Shown piece after piece: positions 45,271-54,273 of a DNA stretch of 64,000 bases (position 1 is the first letter of the stretch; every line of letters begins with the position of its first letter). Position numbers and translations under genes: made by a program. The stretch covers positions 43,003 to 107,002 of the forward strand of contig DFXE01000015.1 in NCBI GenBank assembly GCA_002381645.1, in the 5' to 3' direction. The notes below the pieces were generated by a model. The model had not been told where the DNA came from and did not search any database. It saw only the letters and a list, made by a program, of their open reading frames with translations. Source of the stretch: Bacteroidales bacterium UBA4116 (GTDB lineage: Bacteria > Bacteroidota > Bacteroidia > Bacteroidales > Tannerellaceae).

Positions 45271-47058
45271 TTAATCCAGTTTCAATACGGCAAGAAAAGC
45301 TTTTTGTGGAACTTCCACCGTTCCAATTTGCTTCATGCGCTTTTTACCTTCTTTCTGCTTTTCGAGAAGTTTACGTTTACGAGAAATATCTCCACCATAG
45401 CATTTTGCAGTAACATCCTTCCGGACGGCTTTAATTGTTTCACGTGCGATGATCTTTGAACCTATTGCTGCCTGTATGGCAATATCAAATTGCTGTCTGG
45501 GTATAAGCTCCTTCAGTTTTTCACACATCCGGCGGCCGAATGTTACGCTATTATCAACATGTGTTAAAGTAGATAAAGCATCAACAGGTTCTCCATTCAG
45601 AAGAATATCTAATTTCACCAGTTTGCTTGGTCTGAAATCCTGGATATGATAATCAAAAGAAGCGTAACCTTTGGAAATACTCTTCAACTTGTCGTAAAAA
45701 TCAATTACAATCTCACCTAATGGCATATCATAATATATCTCCACGCGATCTCCGGAAATGTATTCCTGCTTAATCAATATTCCTCGCTTACCCAGACAAA
45801 GTGACATGATCGGTCCGATATAGGCCGTATTGGTTATGACAGAAGCCCTGATATATGGTTCGTCTATATGATCAATCAATACCGGATCAGGCAAACCGCT
45901 TGGATTATGTACTTCCAGACAATTTCCCTTTTTATCATATACCTTATAAGATACATTAGGGACAGTTGTAATAACATCCATATTAAACTCACGGTCAAGA
46001 CGCTCCTGAACTATCTCCATATGAAGCAACCCGAGAAACCCACAACGGAAACCAAATCCCAGAGCGGCAGAACTTTCCGGCTGAAAAGTCAGGGAGGCGT
46101 CATTCAACTGAAGTTTTTCAAGTGAAGTACGCAAGTTTTCAAAATCTTCACTATCAATAGGATAAACCCCTGCAAAAACCATAGGCTTTACTTCTTCAAA
46201 TCCCGCAATACCTTCTTTAGCCCCCCCCTTCACATGGGTTATCGTATCTCCTACCCTTACTTCTTTCGACGTTTTGATACCTGAAATAATATAACCTACA
46301 TCGCCTGTACGTATCTCATTGCGGGGAGACATTTCCATTTTAAGTACACCCACTTCGTCGGCATCATACTCTTTCTCCGTTGCAATAAATTTTACCCTGT
46401 CTCCTTTTCGTATTACTCCGTTTACCACTTTAAAATAAGCAATAATTCCACGGAAAGAATTAAAAACCGAATCGAATATCAGGCATTGCAAAGGCGCTTC
46501 CGGGTCTCCACTCGGGGCAGGTACCTTTTCTATAATGGCGTCCAGTATTTCATAAACTCCTTCACCCGTCTTACCACTTGCCCGCAGGATATCTTCAGGT
46601 TTACATCCCAGAAGCTCTACAATCTGGTCTTCAACCTCTTCCGGCATAGCGCTCGGTAAGTCGATTTTATTAATGACAGGAATAATTTCAAGGTCATTTT
46701 CAATTGCCATATACAAATTAGATATGGTTTGTGCCTGTATTCCCTGTGCGGCATCCACTATTAAAAGAGCGCCTTCACAAGCAGCGATCGACCGTGACAC
46801 TTCATAAGAGAAGTCAACATGTCCGGGAGTATCTATTAAGTTCAGTATATATTTTTCATCCTTATACATATATTCCATCTGGATCGCGTGGCTTTTTATC
46901 GTAATACCGCGTTCCCGTTCCAGATCCATGTCGTCCAGAACCTGCGCCTGCATATTACTACCTGTTATGGTTTTGGTATATTCAAGCAAACGGTCTGCCA
47001 AGGTACTTTTACCATGGTCTATATGGGCAATTATACAAAAATTACGTATATTATTCAT
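45271..47058 (-). CDS. lepA: elongation factor 4 (LepA)
   Basis: A 595-residue translational GTPase that binds ribosomes and affects initiation or back-translocation. G1 is AHIDHGKST, G3 DTPGH and G4 NKID, followed by domain II, EF-G-like domains and the LepA-specific C-terminal domain ending KRMKQIGTVEVPQKAFLAVLKL. Start choice: the ATG at 47058 gives MNNIRNFCIIAHIDHGK, the family start; the longer frame adds 23 residues and would cross the -7 box. It is divergent from the TPR gene. Confidence 0.97.
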   Translation of the reverse strand: MNNIRNFCIIAHIDHGKSTLADRLLEYTKTITGSNMQAQVLDDMDLERERGITIKSHAIQMEYMYKDEKYILNLIDTPGHVDFSYEVSRSIAACEGALLIVDAAQGIQAQTISNLYMAIENDLEIIPVINKIDLPSAMPEEVEDQIVELLGCKPEDILRASGKTGEGVYEILDAIIEKVPAPSGDPEAPLQCLIFDSVFNSFRGIIAYFKVVNGVIRKGDRVKFIATEKEYDADEVGVLKMEMSPRNEIRTGDVGYIISGIKTSKEVRVGDTITHVKGGAKEGIAGFEEVKPMVFAGVYPIDSEDFENLRTSLEKLQLNDASLTFQPESSAALGFGFRCGFLGLLHMEIVQERLDREFNMDVITTVPNVSYKVYDKKGNCLEVHNPSGLPDPVLIDHIDEPYIRASVITNTAYIGPIMSLCLGKRGILIKQEYISGDRVEIYYDMPLGEIVIDFYDKLKSISKGYASFDYHIQDFRPSKLVKLDILLNGEPVDALSTLTHVDNSVTFGRRMCEKLKELIPRQQFDIAIQAAIGSKIIARETIKAVRKDVTAKCYGGDISRKRKLLEKQKEGKKRMKQIGTVEVPQKAFLAVLKLD

Positions 47059-47081
47059 CTCTACTACATCATTTTGGTGTG

Positions 47082-47089
47082 CAAAGATA
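47082..47089 (-). promoter_or_regulatory. -7 promoter box for lepA
   Basis: Minus-strand TATCTTTG fits TAnnTTTG, 24 bp before the lepA start, within the 85-bp divergent region. Confidence 0.55.
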
Positions 47090-47110
47090 GGAATTTTAGG
47101 GCAAAAACTA

Positions 47111-47118
47111 TATTTTTG
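47111..47118 (+). promoter_or_regulatory. -7 promoter box for the TPR gene
   Basis: TATTTTTG fits TAnnTTTG, 26 bp before the chosen TPR-protein start at 47144. Confidence 0.5.
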
Positions 47119-47143
47119 GCATATCATTTGTTATCAATACGAT

Positions 47144-49318
47144 ATGACATTACAAGAAATAGATCAGGCATATAACCGCATTATCGGTTCATTGGATAAT
47201 AAGGAAATCAAAACGGCATTCGACTCCCTTCAATCCCTTATTATCGGAAGCCGCGAATATACCTTCAACGACAAATTGGTGGAATTACAAAACACCTACA
47301 AATATATGCTGCAATATCGTATGGACGGAGCAAAAGACCCTATGCAGGAACAAATCTATACTAATTTGCAGACATCAGCTTATGAACTTGCCGATCAGAT
47401 TAAACATAAATTACTTATCATAGAATCTCCGCTTGCTTTTTATAACAGGCGGCGTAGTTTACAGGTCATTCCGGAAGTTTCTTTAGGTGAACTCCATAAG
47501 CAATTGTCCACTCATTACGATACCGGAAATGAAGTACAGTATGATGTTTCACTGGCTTTGTTATTTAACAAATTATGGGTATCCGATCCGTTAAAACCGG
47601 AGGAGAGTTTAGCAGTTAAGAACTTACTGGAAGATTCACTTTTACCTTATACCGCCGGATGTCAGGTTGTTTCAGCTTTAACATTGGGGCTACAGGAAGC
47701 TTTTGATAAAGAAAAACTATTATTACTTTTCGATGCTGTACGTGCGACCTATGAAGAAGAAGTAAGAGTAAGGGCGATGATCGGGATTCTGATAATTCTT
47801 TATCTTTACCGGAAACGGACGGCATTGTATCCGCAGATTGAAAACCGATTAGCTACCATTGCTGAAGAACCGGGTTTTACAAAAGCTGTCAGAACCATTA
47901 CGCTGCGGTTTATTTTATCACGGGAGACAGAAAAGATCACCCGTAAACTGCAAGATGAGATTATCCCGGAAATGATAAAACTTAGCCCGAAAATAAGCCG
48001 GAAAATAAACCTGAAAGATTTGACATCAGAACATTTAGGAGACGAAATGAATCCGGATTGGCAGAATCTTTTTTCCGACAGTTCTTTAGGCAAGAAAATG
48101 GAGGAGTTTGGCGAATTACAACAAGAAGGCGCGGATGTAATGCATTCGACCTTTATCCATTTGAAGAATTTTCCTTTTTTCAGGGAATTAAGTAACTGGT
48201 TTTTACCTTTCACTCCCGAATATTCATTAATAAAAGAGCGGTATAAAGGAGACAACAATGAAAAAGACGTACTGGATACATTGACAAAAGCTGCGTTTAT
48301 GTGTAATTCAGATAAATACTCACTATATTTCAGCATCATGCAATTGCCGGAAGCAGCACAAAAAATGATGATCGGACAATTCAACAGTCAGGCATCCGAA
48401 ATGATTCAGCAAAATCAGGAAGAACTGATTAGCAAACGTGGAAAATTGGAAATAATATCCGGTCAATATATTCAGGACCTGTACCGTTTCTATAAATTAT
48501 ACTCCAGCCGTTTTGATTTTGATGATATTTTTTCTTTACCGCTTGATTTCCATAATCTCCCTATATTAAGGCCTTACATTTCCGACGAAGAAAGCCTTAC
48601 CAGCATCGCTGAATATTATCTGAGGAAAAACTATTTTGAAGACGCACTTACCATTTATAACCAATTAGCTGAAAGGTATAAAGACAATGACATCCTTTTC
48701 CAGAAAATAGGATATTGTAAACAGATGACAGGCGACCTGGATGGCGCACTAAATGCTTATCTTCATGCCGATTTATTGAACCCCGACAGTAAATGGGTAA
48801 TACGGCGCATCGCAGGATGTTACCGTACATTAAAACAACCTGAAGAAGCACTGGAATATTATCGTCGTTATGAAGATTTAAACCCGGACGATTTGTCTGT
48901 ACAAATAAATATCGGTCATTGTTACCTGGAGCTTAAAGAATACAACGAAGCATTGAAACACTACTTCAAAGTAGATTATCTGGATAATAAAAGCCATAAA
49001 GCATGGCGCCCGATAGCCTGGTGCTCATTCCTGACCGGAAAATATGATCAGGCACGTAATTATTACAAAAAGATAATTGCCCACCAACCCAATATGCAGG
49101 ATTTGCTGAATGCTGGACATACGGAATGGGCCTTGCAGAATATTAAGGGTGCAATCAATTTCTATAAACAATCTATTGAAGTAGAAAATAAGGATTTCCA
49201 GAAATTTAAAGACCAGTTCATGCAGGATATTCCGGATCTGGTCGTTGCCGGAATCGACCAAAAAGAAGTACCACTGATGCTGGATCAGTTGAGGTATGTT
49301 TTAAATGGAGAATTATAA
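47144..49318 (+). CDS. cytoplasmic tetratricopeptide-repeat protein
   Basis: A 724-residue protein without signal peptide or membrane helix. The first ~540 residues are helix-rich and match no family I can name. Residues ~545-700 hold about four TPR units (NYFEDALTIYNQLAERY, GDLDGALNAYLHADLLNP, KQPEEALEYYRRYEDLNP, KEYNEALKHYFKVDYLDN, GKYDQARNYYKKIIAHQP). It is probably a protein-interaction scaffold. Start choice: ATG at 47144 (MTLQEIDQAY); the frame is open further upstream but would run antisense through the start of lepA. Confidence 0.8.
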   Translation: MTLQEIDQAYNRIIGSLDNKEIKTAFDSLQSLIIGSREYTFNDKLVELQNTYKYMLQYRMDGAKDPMQEQIYTNLQTSAYELADQIKHKLLIIESPLAFYNRRRSLQVIPEVSLGELHKQLSTHYDTGNEVQYDVSLALLFNKLWVSDPLKPEESLAVKNLLEDSLLPYTAGCQVVSALTLGLQEAFDKEKLLLLFDAVRATYEEEVRVRAMIGILIILYLYRKRTALYPQIENRLATIAEEPGFTKAVRTITLRFILSRETEKITRKLQDEIIPEMIKLSPKISRKINLKDLTSEHLGDEMNPDWQNLFSDSSLGKKMEEFGELQQEGADVMHSTFIHLKNFPFFRELSNWFLPFTPEYSLIKERYKGDNNEKDVLDTLTKAAFMCNSDKYSLYFSIMQLPEAAQKMMIGQFNSQASEMIQQNQEELISKRGKLEIISGQYIQDLYRFYKLYSSRFDFDDIFSLPLDFHNLPILRPYISDEESLTSIAEYYLRKNYFEDALTIYNQLAERYKDNDILFQKIGYCKQMTGDLDGALNAYLHADLLNPDSKWVIRRIAGCYRTLKQPEEALEYYRRYEDLNPDDLSVQINIGHCYLELKEYNEALKHYFKVDYLDNKSHKAWRPIAWCSFLTGKYDQARNYYKKIIAHQPNMQDLLNAGHTEWALQNIKGAINFYKQSIEVENKDFQKFKDQFMQDIPDLVVAGIDQKEVPLMLDQLRYVLNGEL

Positions 49319-49380
49319 AGCAATTAGAAAAAACAACAGTTATAAATAGGTGAAAATAAACGATATATTAATCTGTGACA

Positions 49381-50358
49381 TTAAGGTTTTACATACCATT
49401 TAATGGTTTCCCTAAGCCCACGAACAACATCGTATTCGGGTTCATATCCTAACAATCGCTTCGCCTTTTCAATGCTAGCCTGCGAATGAGGAATATCCCC
49501 TACCCTATAACCGGTATGTTTCACCTGAATATGCTGAATAGAAGGATCAGATTCAGATAAGAAATCTTTAATATAGGCAGCCAGTTCGTTTAAAGTCGTC
49601 TGACTTCCACAAGCAGTATTATATATTTGGTTTACCGCATCATTTTGATGCGTGGAAAGTGCCAGTAAATTCATTTGAATTACATTTTCTATATACGTAA
49701 AATCCCTTGAATACTCACCATCCCCATTAATTACCGGACTCTCATGCGTAAGAAACTGCATTATAAATTTAGGGATAACAGCAGCATATGCTCCGTTTGG
49801 ATCCTGACGCCTGCCGAATACGTTAAAATAACGGAGCCCTATTGTTTCCATCCCATATGTCTTGGCAAATACATCCGCATAAAGTTCGTTGACATACTTA
49901 GTAACAGCATAGGGCGAAAGCGGTCTGCCAATCGTATCTTCCACTTTAGGTAATTCTTTAGAATCACCATAAGTAGACGAGCTCGCCGCATAAATAAAAC
50001 GTTTTACTTTTGCATCCCTTGAAGCCAACAGTATATTTAAAAAACCGGAAATATTTACATCATTGGTAGCAACCGGATCTTTAATCGAACGCGGTACCGA
50101 TCCTAATGCAGCATGATGCAACACATAGTCGGCATCCTTAACAGCTGCATGGCAGGTTTGTAAAGAACGTATATCCCCTTCAATTAATGTGAAACGGGGA
50201 TTTAACAGGAAAGAATCTACATTTTCTCTTTTTCCTGTTGAAAAATTATCGAGGCATATTACCTCGTTGCCGTACTCCAGCAACCTCTGACAGAGATTGG
50301 AGCCGATAAAACCCGCACCTCCGGTAACCAGTATCTTTTTACATTCTATTATATTCAT
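49381..50358 (-). CDS. UDP-N-acetylhexosamine 4-epimerase, WbpP/TviC-like
   Basis: A 325-residue short-chain dehydrogenase/reductase. The NAD motif is GGAGFIGSN, the catalytic pair is in SPYAVTKYVNE (YxxxK), and AASSSTYGDSKELPKVE is typical of the WbpP/TviC group that interconverts UDP-GlcNAc and UDP-GalNAc (or the uronates). It follows the dehydrogenase gene by 9 bp. Together they would make UDP-GalNAcA, a building block of capsule or O-antigen sugars. No glycosyltransferase genes are adjacent. Confidence 0.9.
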   Translation of the reverse strand: MNIIECKKILVTGGAGFIGSNLCQRLLEYGNEVICLDNFSTGKRENVDSFLLNPRFTLIEGDIRSLQTCHAAVKDADYVLHHAALGSVPRSIKDPVATNDVNISGFLNILLASRDAKVKRFIYAASSSTYGDSKELPKVEDTIGRPLSPYAVTKYVNELYADVFAKTYGMETIGLRYFNVFGRRQDPNGAYAAVIPKFIMQFLTHESPVINGDGEYSRDFTYIENVIQMNLLALSTHQNDAVNQIYNTACGSQTTLNELAAYIKDFLSESDPSIQHIQVKHTGYRVGDIPHSQASIEKAKRLLGYEPEYDVVRGLRETIKWYVKP

Positions 50359-50367
50359 ATTTATTAA

Positions 50368-51642
50368 TTAAAGCCGCCCATCCGCTATATGCGGATCAAG
50401 GCACCCTTTCACATCAAAGATCACCGCCTTATCCTTCTTCATCGATGGTATATTAATTTTCTTGAAAACATCATGTGCAACAGCCAATACAATAGCGTCA
50501 AACTTATCATCAGGAATATCATTTCTCATTTCAATCCCGTACTCTTTCCATACGTCTTCCGGTTTTGCCAACGGATCAGAGATGGTGACTTTAGCATTAT
50601 AATCTTTCAAGGCCTTAATAATATCAACGACTTTGGTGTTACGCACATCTGGACAATTTTCTTTAAATGTAACCCCAAGAATCAATATACGCGCGTCAAC
50701 TACCTGAATCCCTTTCTTTAGCATCAGTTTAACAACCTCGTTTGCTACATATTCACCCATACCGTCATTTAAACGTCTTCCGGCAAGTATAATCTCAGGG
50801 TGATATCCGTGCCGTTGTGCGGATTGGGCAAGATAATATGGATCAACGCCGATACAATGCCCTCCGACAAGACCCGGCTTAAATGATAAAAAATTCCATT
50901 TTGTCGACGCAGCCGCCAATACCTCCAATGTATCGATATGCATTTTGCTGAAGATTTTCGATAGCTCATTAACAAAGGCAATATTAATATCGCGCTGGGC
51001 ATTTTCGATAACCTTGGCGGCTTCGGCAACTTTAATACTTGGCGCCAGATAGGTACCTGCCGAAATTACCGATTTATATACCTTATCAATAAATACGCCG
51101 GCATCCGGTGTTGAACCTGATGTCACTTTCTTTATTTTATCGACGGTATGCTGCTTATCTCCCGGGTTAACCCGTTCAGGACTATATCCCACGAAAAAAT
51201 CCCTGTTAAGCGTTAAGCCGGATACACTTTCAATTACAGGAATGCAATCCTCCTCCGTTGCTCCCGGATAAACAGTGGACTCATATACCACATAATCACC
51301 TTTAGCAATTACATGGCCCACAGTTTCACTGGCCTTATACAAAGGGGTAAGATCAGGATTATTATTATTATCTATAGGGGTAGGAACAGCGATAATATAA
51401 AAATTGCACTTTTTAATATCATTCATCTCCGACGTACAATACAGGCCGTTTGCAATAGCAGATTGCAACAACTCTTCATCAACTTCAAGAGTCGAATCGT
51501 AACCGCTCATTAGCTCACTTACCCGTAAAGGATTTAAATCAAAACCTACGGTTTCATATTTAGTAGAGAATAAACGCGCTAAAGGCAGGCCTACATATCC
51601 CAGTCCGATAACTGCTATTTTTACTTCAGTGTCTGTTTTCAT
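50368..51642 (-). CDS. UDP-N-acetyl-hexosamine 6-dehydrogenase, WbpO/TviB/WbpA-like
   Basis: A 424-residue nucleotide-sugar dehydrogenase that oxidises C6 of a UDP-HexNAc to the uronate with two NAD+. The NAD motif is IGLGYVGLPLA, the middle domain has PERVNPGDK, and the catalytic Cys is in GLVGGHCIGVDPYYLA. The C-terminal UDP-binding domain contains ILGVTFKENCPDVRNT. Start choice: the ATG at 51642; the codon before it, at 51645, is TTG. It forms a two-gene unit with the WbpP-like epimerase. Confidence 0.92.
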   Translation of the reverse strand: MKTDTEVKIAVIGLGYVGLPLARLFSTKYETVGFDLNPLRVSELMSGYDSTLEVDEELLQSAIANGLYCTSEMNDIKKCNFYIIAVPTPIDNNNNPDLTPLYKASETVGHVIAKGDYVVYESTVYPGATEEDCIPVIESVSGLTLNRDFFVGYSPERVNPGDKQHTVDKIKKVTSGSTPDAGVFIDKVYKSVISAGTYLAPSIKVAEAAKVIENAQRDINIAFVNELSKIFSKMHIDTLEVLAAASTKWNFLSFKPGLVGGHCIGVDPYYLAQSAQRHGYHPEIILAGRRLNDGMGEYVANEVVKLMLKKGIQVVDARILILGVTFKENCPDVRNTKVVDIIKALKDYNAKVTISDPLAKPEDVWKEYGIEMRNDIPDDKFDAIVLAVAHDVFKKINIPSMKKDKAVIFDVKGCLDPHIADGRL

Positions 51643-51773
51643 CAATAACCTTAAATGAGATGTAAATTTAGTGCATTACAACAGATTATCAATCTTTTGT
51701 AACTTATTTTATTATAAAACGGTTTACCTGTGGCGCTTTCATCATTCCGGTTATCCGGTCATATAATATAATG

Positions 51774-51803
51774 AAAGAGGCAATCAATTCATGATTGCCC
51801 CTC
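51774..51803 (-). terminator. terminator behind eno
   Basis: On the minus strand GGCAATCA pairs with TGATTGCC around a 5-base loop (51779-51799). The stem can be extended through G-U pairs and is followed by TCTTTC. The rest of the 51643-51836 gap has no gene. Confidence 0.6.
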
Positions 51804-51836
51804 ATTAATTTCTATCAACAAGTATGTTTCGCTGAT

Positions 51837-53123
51837 TTACTTTGTATATTTTTTATAACCGTAAACAGCAAGGCTACCCAATTCTTCCTCAATGCGAAGC
51901 AATTGGTTATATTTAGCCATACGGTCGGAACGGCTTAATGAACCGGTCTTGATCTGTCCGGAATTAGTAGCTACGGCTATATCCGAAATAGTGGCATCTT
52001 CAGTTTCGCCGGAGCGGTGTGAAGTAACCGAAGTATAACCATTACGATGAGCCATTTCAATAGCATCTAATGTTTCCGTTAAAGTACCGATCTGGTTTAC
52101 TTTGATCAGAATAGAATTAGCACATCCGTTTTCAATTCCTTTTTTCAGGAATTCAACGTTAGTAACAAACAGGTCATCACCTACCAACTGGCATTTTGAA
52201 CCGATTGCTTCCGTAAGCATTTTCCATCCTTCCCAGTCATTTTCATCCATACCATCTTCAATAGAATCGATAGGGAATTTGGAAACTAATTCAGAAAGAT
52301 AAGCAACCTGTTCGGCAGCTGAACGTTTTGCACCTTTTTCACCTTCAAATTTAGTGTAGTCATAGGTACCTTTCTTATCGTAGAATTCAGAAGAAGCACA
52401 GTCAAGGGCAATCGTAACATCTTTACCCGGTTCGTATCCGGCAGCTTTAATAGCGCTCAAAATAGAATTCAACGCATCTTCAGTTCCTTCCAAAGTAGGA
52501 GCAAATCCGCCTTCGTCGCCGACAGCAGTGCTCAGCCCACGGTCGTGTAATACTTTCTTTAATGCATGGAACACTTCAGCACCCATACGCAATCCTTCGC
52601 GGAAACTTGGAGCGCCTACCGGACGGATCATAAATTCCTGAAAAGCGATCGGAGCATCAGAGTGAGAACCACCGTTAATGATATTCATCATTGGAACCGG
52701 CATTACATAAGCATTTGTTCCGCCTATATAACGATAAAGAGGCAGGTCCAGATAGTTAGCAGCAGCTTTAGCTACAGCCAGAGAAACCCCTAACATCGCA
52801 TTAGCGCCTAATTTTGATTTTGTTTTAGTTCCGTCCAGTTCTAAAAGCTTGTAATCTAACTCGCGTTGATTCAAAGCGCTCATACCCAAAATAGCCGGTG
52901 CGATTACTTTATTTACATTTTCAACAGCTTTAAGAACACCTTTGCCTAAGTAACGCTTTTTATCTCCGTCACGTAATTCTATAGCTTCGTTTTCTCCTGT
53001 AGAAGCGCCTGAAGGAACTGCAGCACGACCAAAAGCACCTGATGCTAAAAGTACATCTACTTCAACGGTTGGATTACCGCGTGAATCTAAAATTTCTCTA
53101 CCTAATACTTTTACGATTTCCAT
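51837..53123 (-). CDS. eno: enolase
   Basis: A 428-residue glycolytic enzyme converting 2-phosphoglycerate to phosphoenolpyruvate. Typical segments are REILDSRGNPTVEVDV, GAFGRAAVPSGASTGENEA, GDEGGFAP, ALDCASSEFY, the metal-site SIEDGM and DDLFVTN, the catalytic Lys in ILIKVNQIGTLTE, and VTSHRSGETEDATISD. Length is normal. It is a single gene with its own -7 box and terminator. Confidence 0.98.
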   Translation of the reverse strand: MEIVKVLGREILDSRGNPTVEVDVLLASGAFGRAAVPSGASTGENEAIELRDGDKKRYLGKGVLKAVENVNKVIAPAILGMSALNQRELDYKLLELDGTKTKSKLGANAMLGVSLAVAKAAANYLDLPLYRYIGGTNAYVMPVPMMNIINGGSHSDAPIAFQEFMIRPVGAPSFREGLRMGAEVFHALKKVLHDRGLSTAVGDEGGFAPTLEGTEDALNSILSAIKAAGYEPGKDVTIALDCASSEFYDKKGTYDYTKFEGEKGAKRSAAEQVAYLSELVSKFPIDSIEDGMDENDWEGWKMLTEAIGSKCQLVGDDLFVTNVEFLKKGIENGCANSILIKVNQIGTLTETLDAIEMAHRNGYTSVTSHRSGETEDATISDIAVATNSGQIKTGSLSRSDRMAKYNQLLRIEEELGSLAVYGYKKYTK

Positions 53124-53167
53124 ACATTAAATAATTTAATAATATTATAATATAATTATTATGGATG

Positions 53168-53175
53168 CAAAGATA
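53168..53175 (-). promoter_or_regulatory. -7 promoter box for eno
   Basis: Minus-strand TATCTTTG fits TAnnTTTG, 45 bp before the eno start. Confidence 0.55.
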
Positions 53176-53219
53176 ACAAATTGTGGAATGAGAAAAGTAT
53201 GTTAAGCGGTTAAAATAAC

Positions 53220-53251
53220 AAAAGGGGAACCGACATCACGTCGCCACCCCT
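53220..53251 (-). terminator. terminator of the sigma factor/Spy operon
   Basis: On the minus strand AGGGG pairs with CCCCT and an inner CGAC with GTCG across a GTGAT loop, with one internal bulge, followed by TTTT. It lies between the Spy-like gene and eno. Confidence 0.65.
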
Positions 53252-53309
53252 CCCTTAACTTAAACGCCAAAACTAAATCTAAACAAAAAACACAAATAAT
53301 GATAATATC

Positions 53310-53783
53310 TTATCTATCTTTGTTTTCTTTTCTTTTTTCCCTTGAACTTTTCATAAATTCACGCGCGAATTTCCGTTCGGCATCCTTATACTTATAAAGT
53401 TTTTCGGGCGAGAGCATTTTCTTAAACCTCTCATAATATTCTTTTTCCAACTCCGCTTCTTTCAGCCCCACGGTAAGACACTCGTCTATTACCTGCGTGT
53501 ACTCCGCATCGGTTGGATTAATTTTCGATCTTACCTCCCTTGATAATTTCCGGCATCGTTGGCCTGCCTCGTATTTTTTCTGATTTAATTCCTCACACAG
53601 TGGAATAAAAGTGGCAGCCTCTTCGGGTGTAAGGCCAAGCTCCGCTGTAATAAAAGCACTCCTTTTAATCAAGAAAGATTCTTTGTCAAAGTGGTTATGC
53701 GTTTTTTCCTTTTGCTGAGCGTTCATCTGCAAAGGAGTTAAAACCATAACTGCGACAAATATAATATTAATTATTCTATACAT
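53310..53783 (-). CDS. exported Spy/CpxP-like helical protein
   Basis: A 157-residue protein with a Sec signal (MYRIINIIFVAVMVLTPLQMNAQ) and a highly charged, all-helical mature part. ELGLTPEEAATFIPLCEELN and MLSPEKLYKYKDAERKFAREF recall the LTPEQ motifs of Spy/CpxP-type periplasmic chaperones or metal sensors. Start choice: the ATG at 53783 gives a clean signal peptide; the frame extends 12 codons upstream. It is the last gene of the ECF sigma operon and is a plausible stress-response effector. Confidence 0.75.
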   Translation of the reverse strand: MYRIINIIFVAVMVLTPLQMNAQQKEKTHNHFDKESFLIKRSAFITAELGLTPEEAATFIPLCEELNQKKYEAGQRCRKLSREVRSKINPTDAEYTQVIDECLTVGLKEAELEKEYYERFKKMLSPEKLYKYKDAERKFAREFMKSSREKRKENKDR

Positions 53784-53796
53784 ACAAGAAATATTA

Positions 53797-53804
53797 CAAA
53801 AATA
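53797..53804 (-). promoter_or_regulatory. possible internal -7 promoter box for the Spy-like gene
   Basis: Minus-strand TATTTTTG fits TAnnTTTG, 14 bp before the chosen start, in the 48-bp gap behind the putative anti-sigma gene. It could give the Spy-like gene separate expression. Confidence 0.4.
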
Positions 53805-53831
53805 TGCTAATAACTTCATTTTTTCTCCATT

Positions 53832-54224
53832 TTATTCGTAATTCGCCATTTCTTCTGCTAAAATATAACTTGCGTACTGAGACTCGATATATTCTAAATA
53901 TTCTTCGTCTTCTTCAGATTGGATGGCGGAAAGCGTTTGGGAAGGGTAAGATTGAACCAATAAATCAGTTGTACTGCCGGCAGGCTGGTCCGAACCATCA
54001 AAACCTACCAGTACCCGGAAGAACAATCCAAGTCCGGCAAATACCGCTGCTAAGTATGCCCACGGGCGTATCCGCTCCCCGACAGTAACCTTACGGGGTA
54101 CTTCGTATTTTTTCTCGGGAAGCCTATCCATAACCCGGGATGTTAAGCCTTCCATATACCCATCAGGCACTGTAAAAGGATTCTTCCCTTTCAAACGGTC
54201 CAGGTTATTTAATTCTTTTTTCAT
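53832..54224 (-). CDS. small single-pass membrane protein, possible anti-sigma factor
   Basis: A 130-residue protein with a charged cytoplasmic part (about 1-50: KKELNNLDRLKGKNPFTVPDGYMEGLTSRVMDRLP), one membrane helix (about 55-72, WAYLAAVFAGLGLFFRVLV) and an acidic tail (EEDEEYLEYIESQ). It has no ZAS zinc motif (HxxxCxxC) of classical anti-sigma factors. Its place directly after an ECF sigma gene and its layout make an anti-sigma or sigma-linked membrane role likely, but this rests on context. Confidence 0.65.
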   Translation of the reverse strand: MKKELNNLDRLKGKNPFTVPDGYMEGLTSRVMDRLPEKKYEVPRKVTVGERIRPWAYLAAVFAGLGLFFRVLVGFDGSDQPAGSTTDLLVQSYPSQTLSAIQSEEDEEYLEYIESQYASYILAEEMANYE

Positions 54225-54273
54225 ATTTATTTTGTGCTTTTACGTTCTTTTGACTAATAACACTCCGCAAGGT

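Noticed and set aside
46219..46226. C-rich homopolymer in lepA as a phase-variation switch
   Set aside because: The run is short and lies within an essential-type translation factor with a conserved reading frame; slippage there would not be useful.
47806..48384. 192-codon open frame on the minus strand inside the TPR gene
   Set aside because: Antisense to a real gene; Ser/Phe-rich translation without domain or signal, a typical shadow frame.
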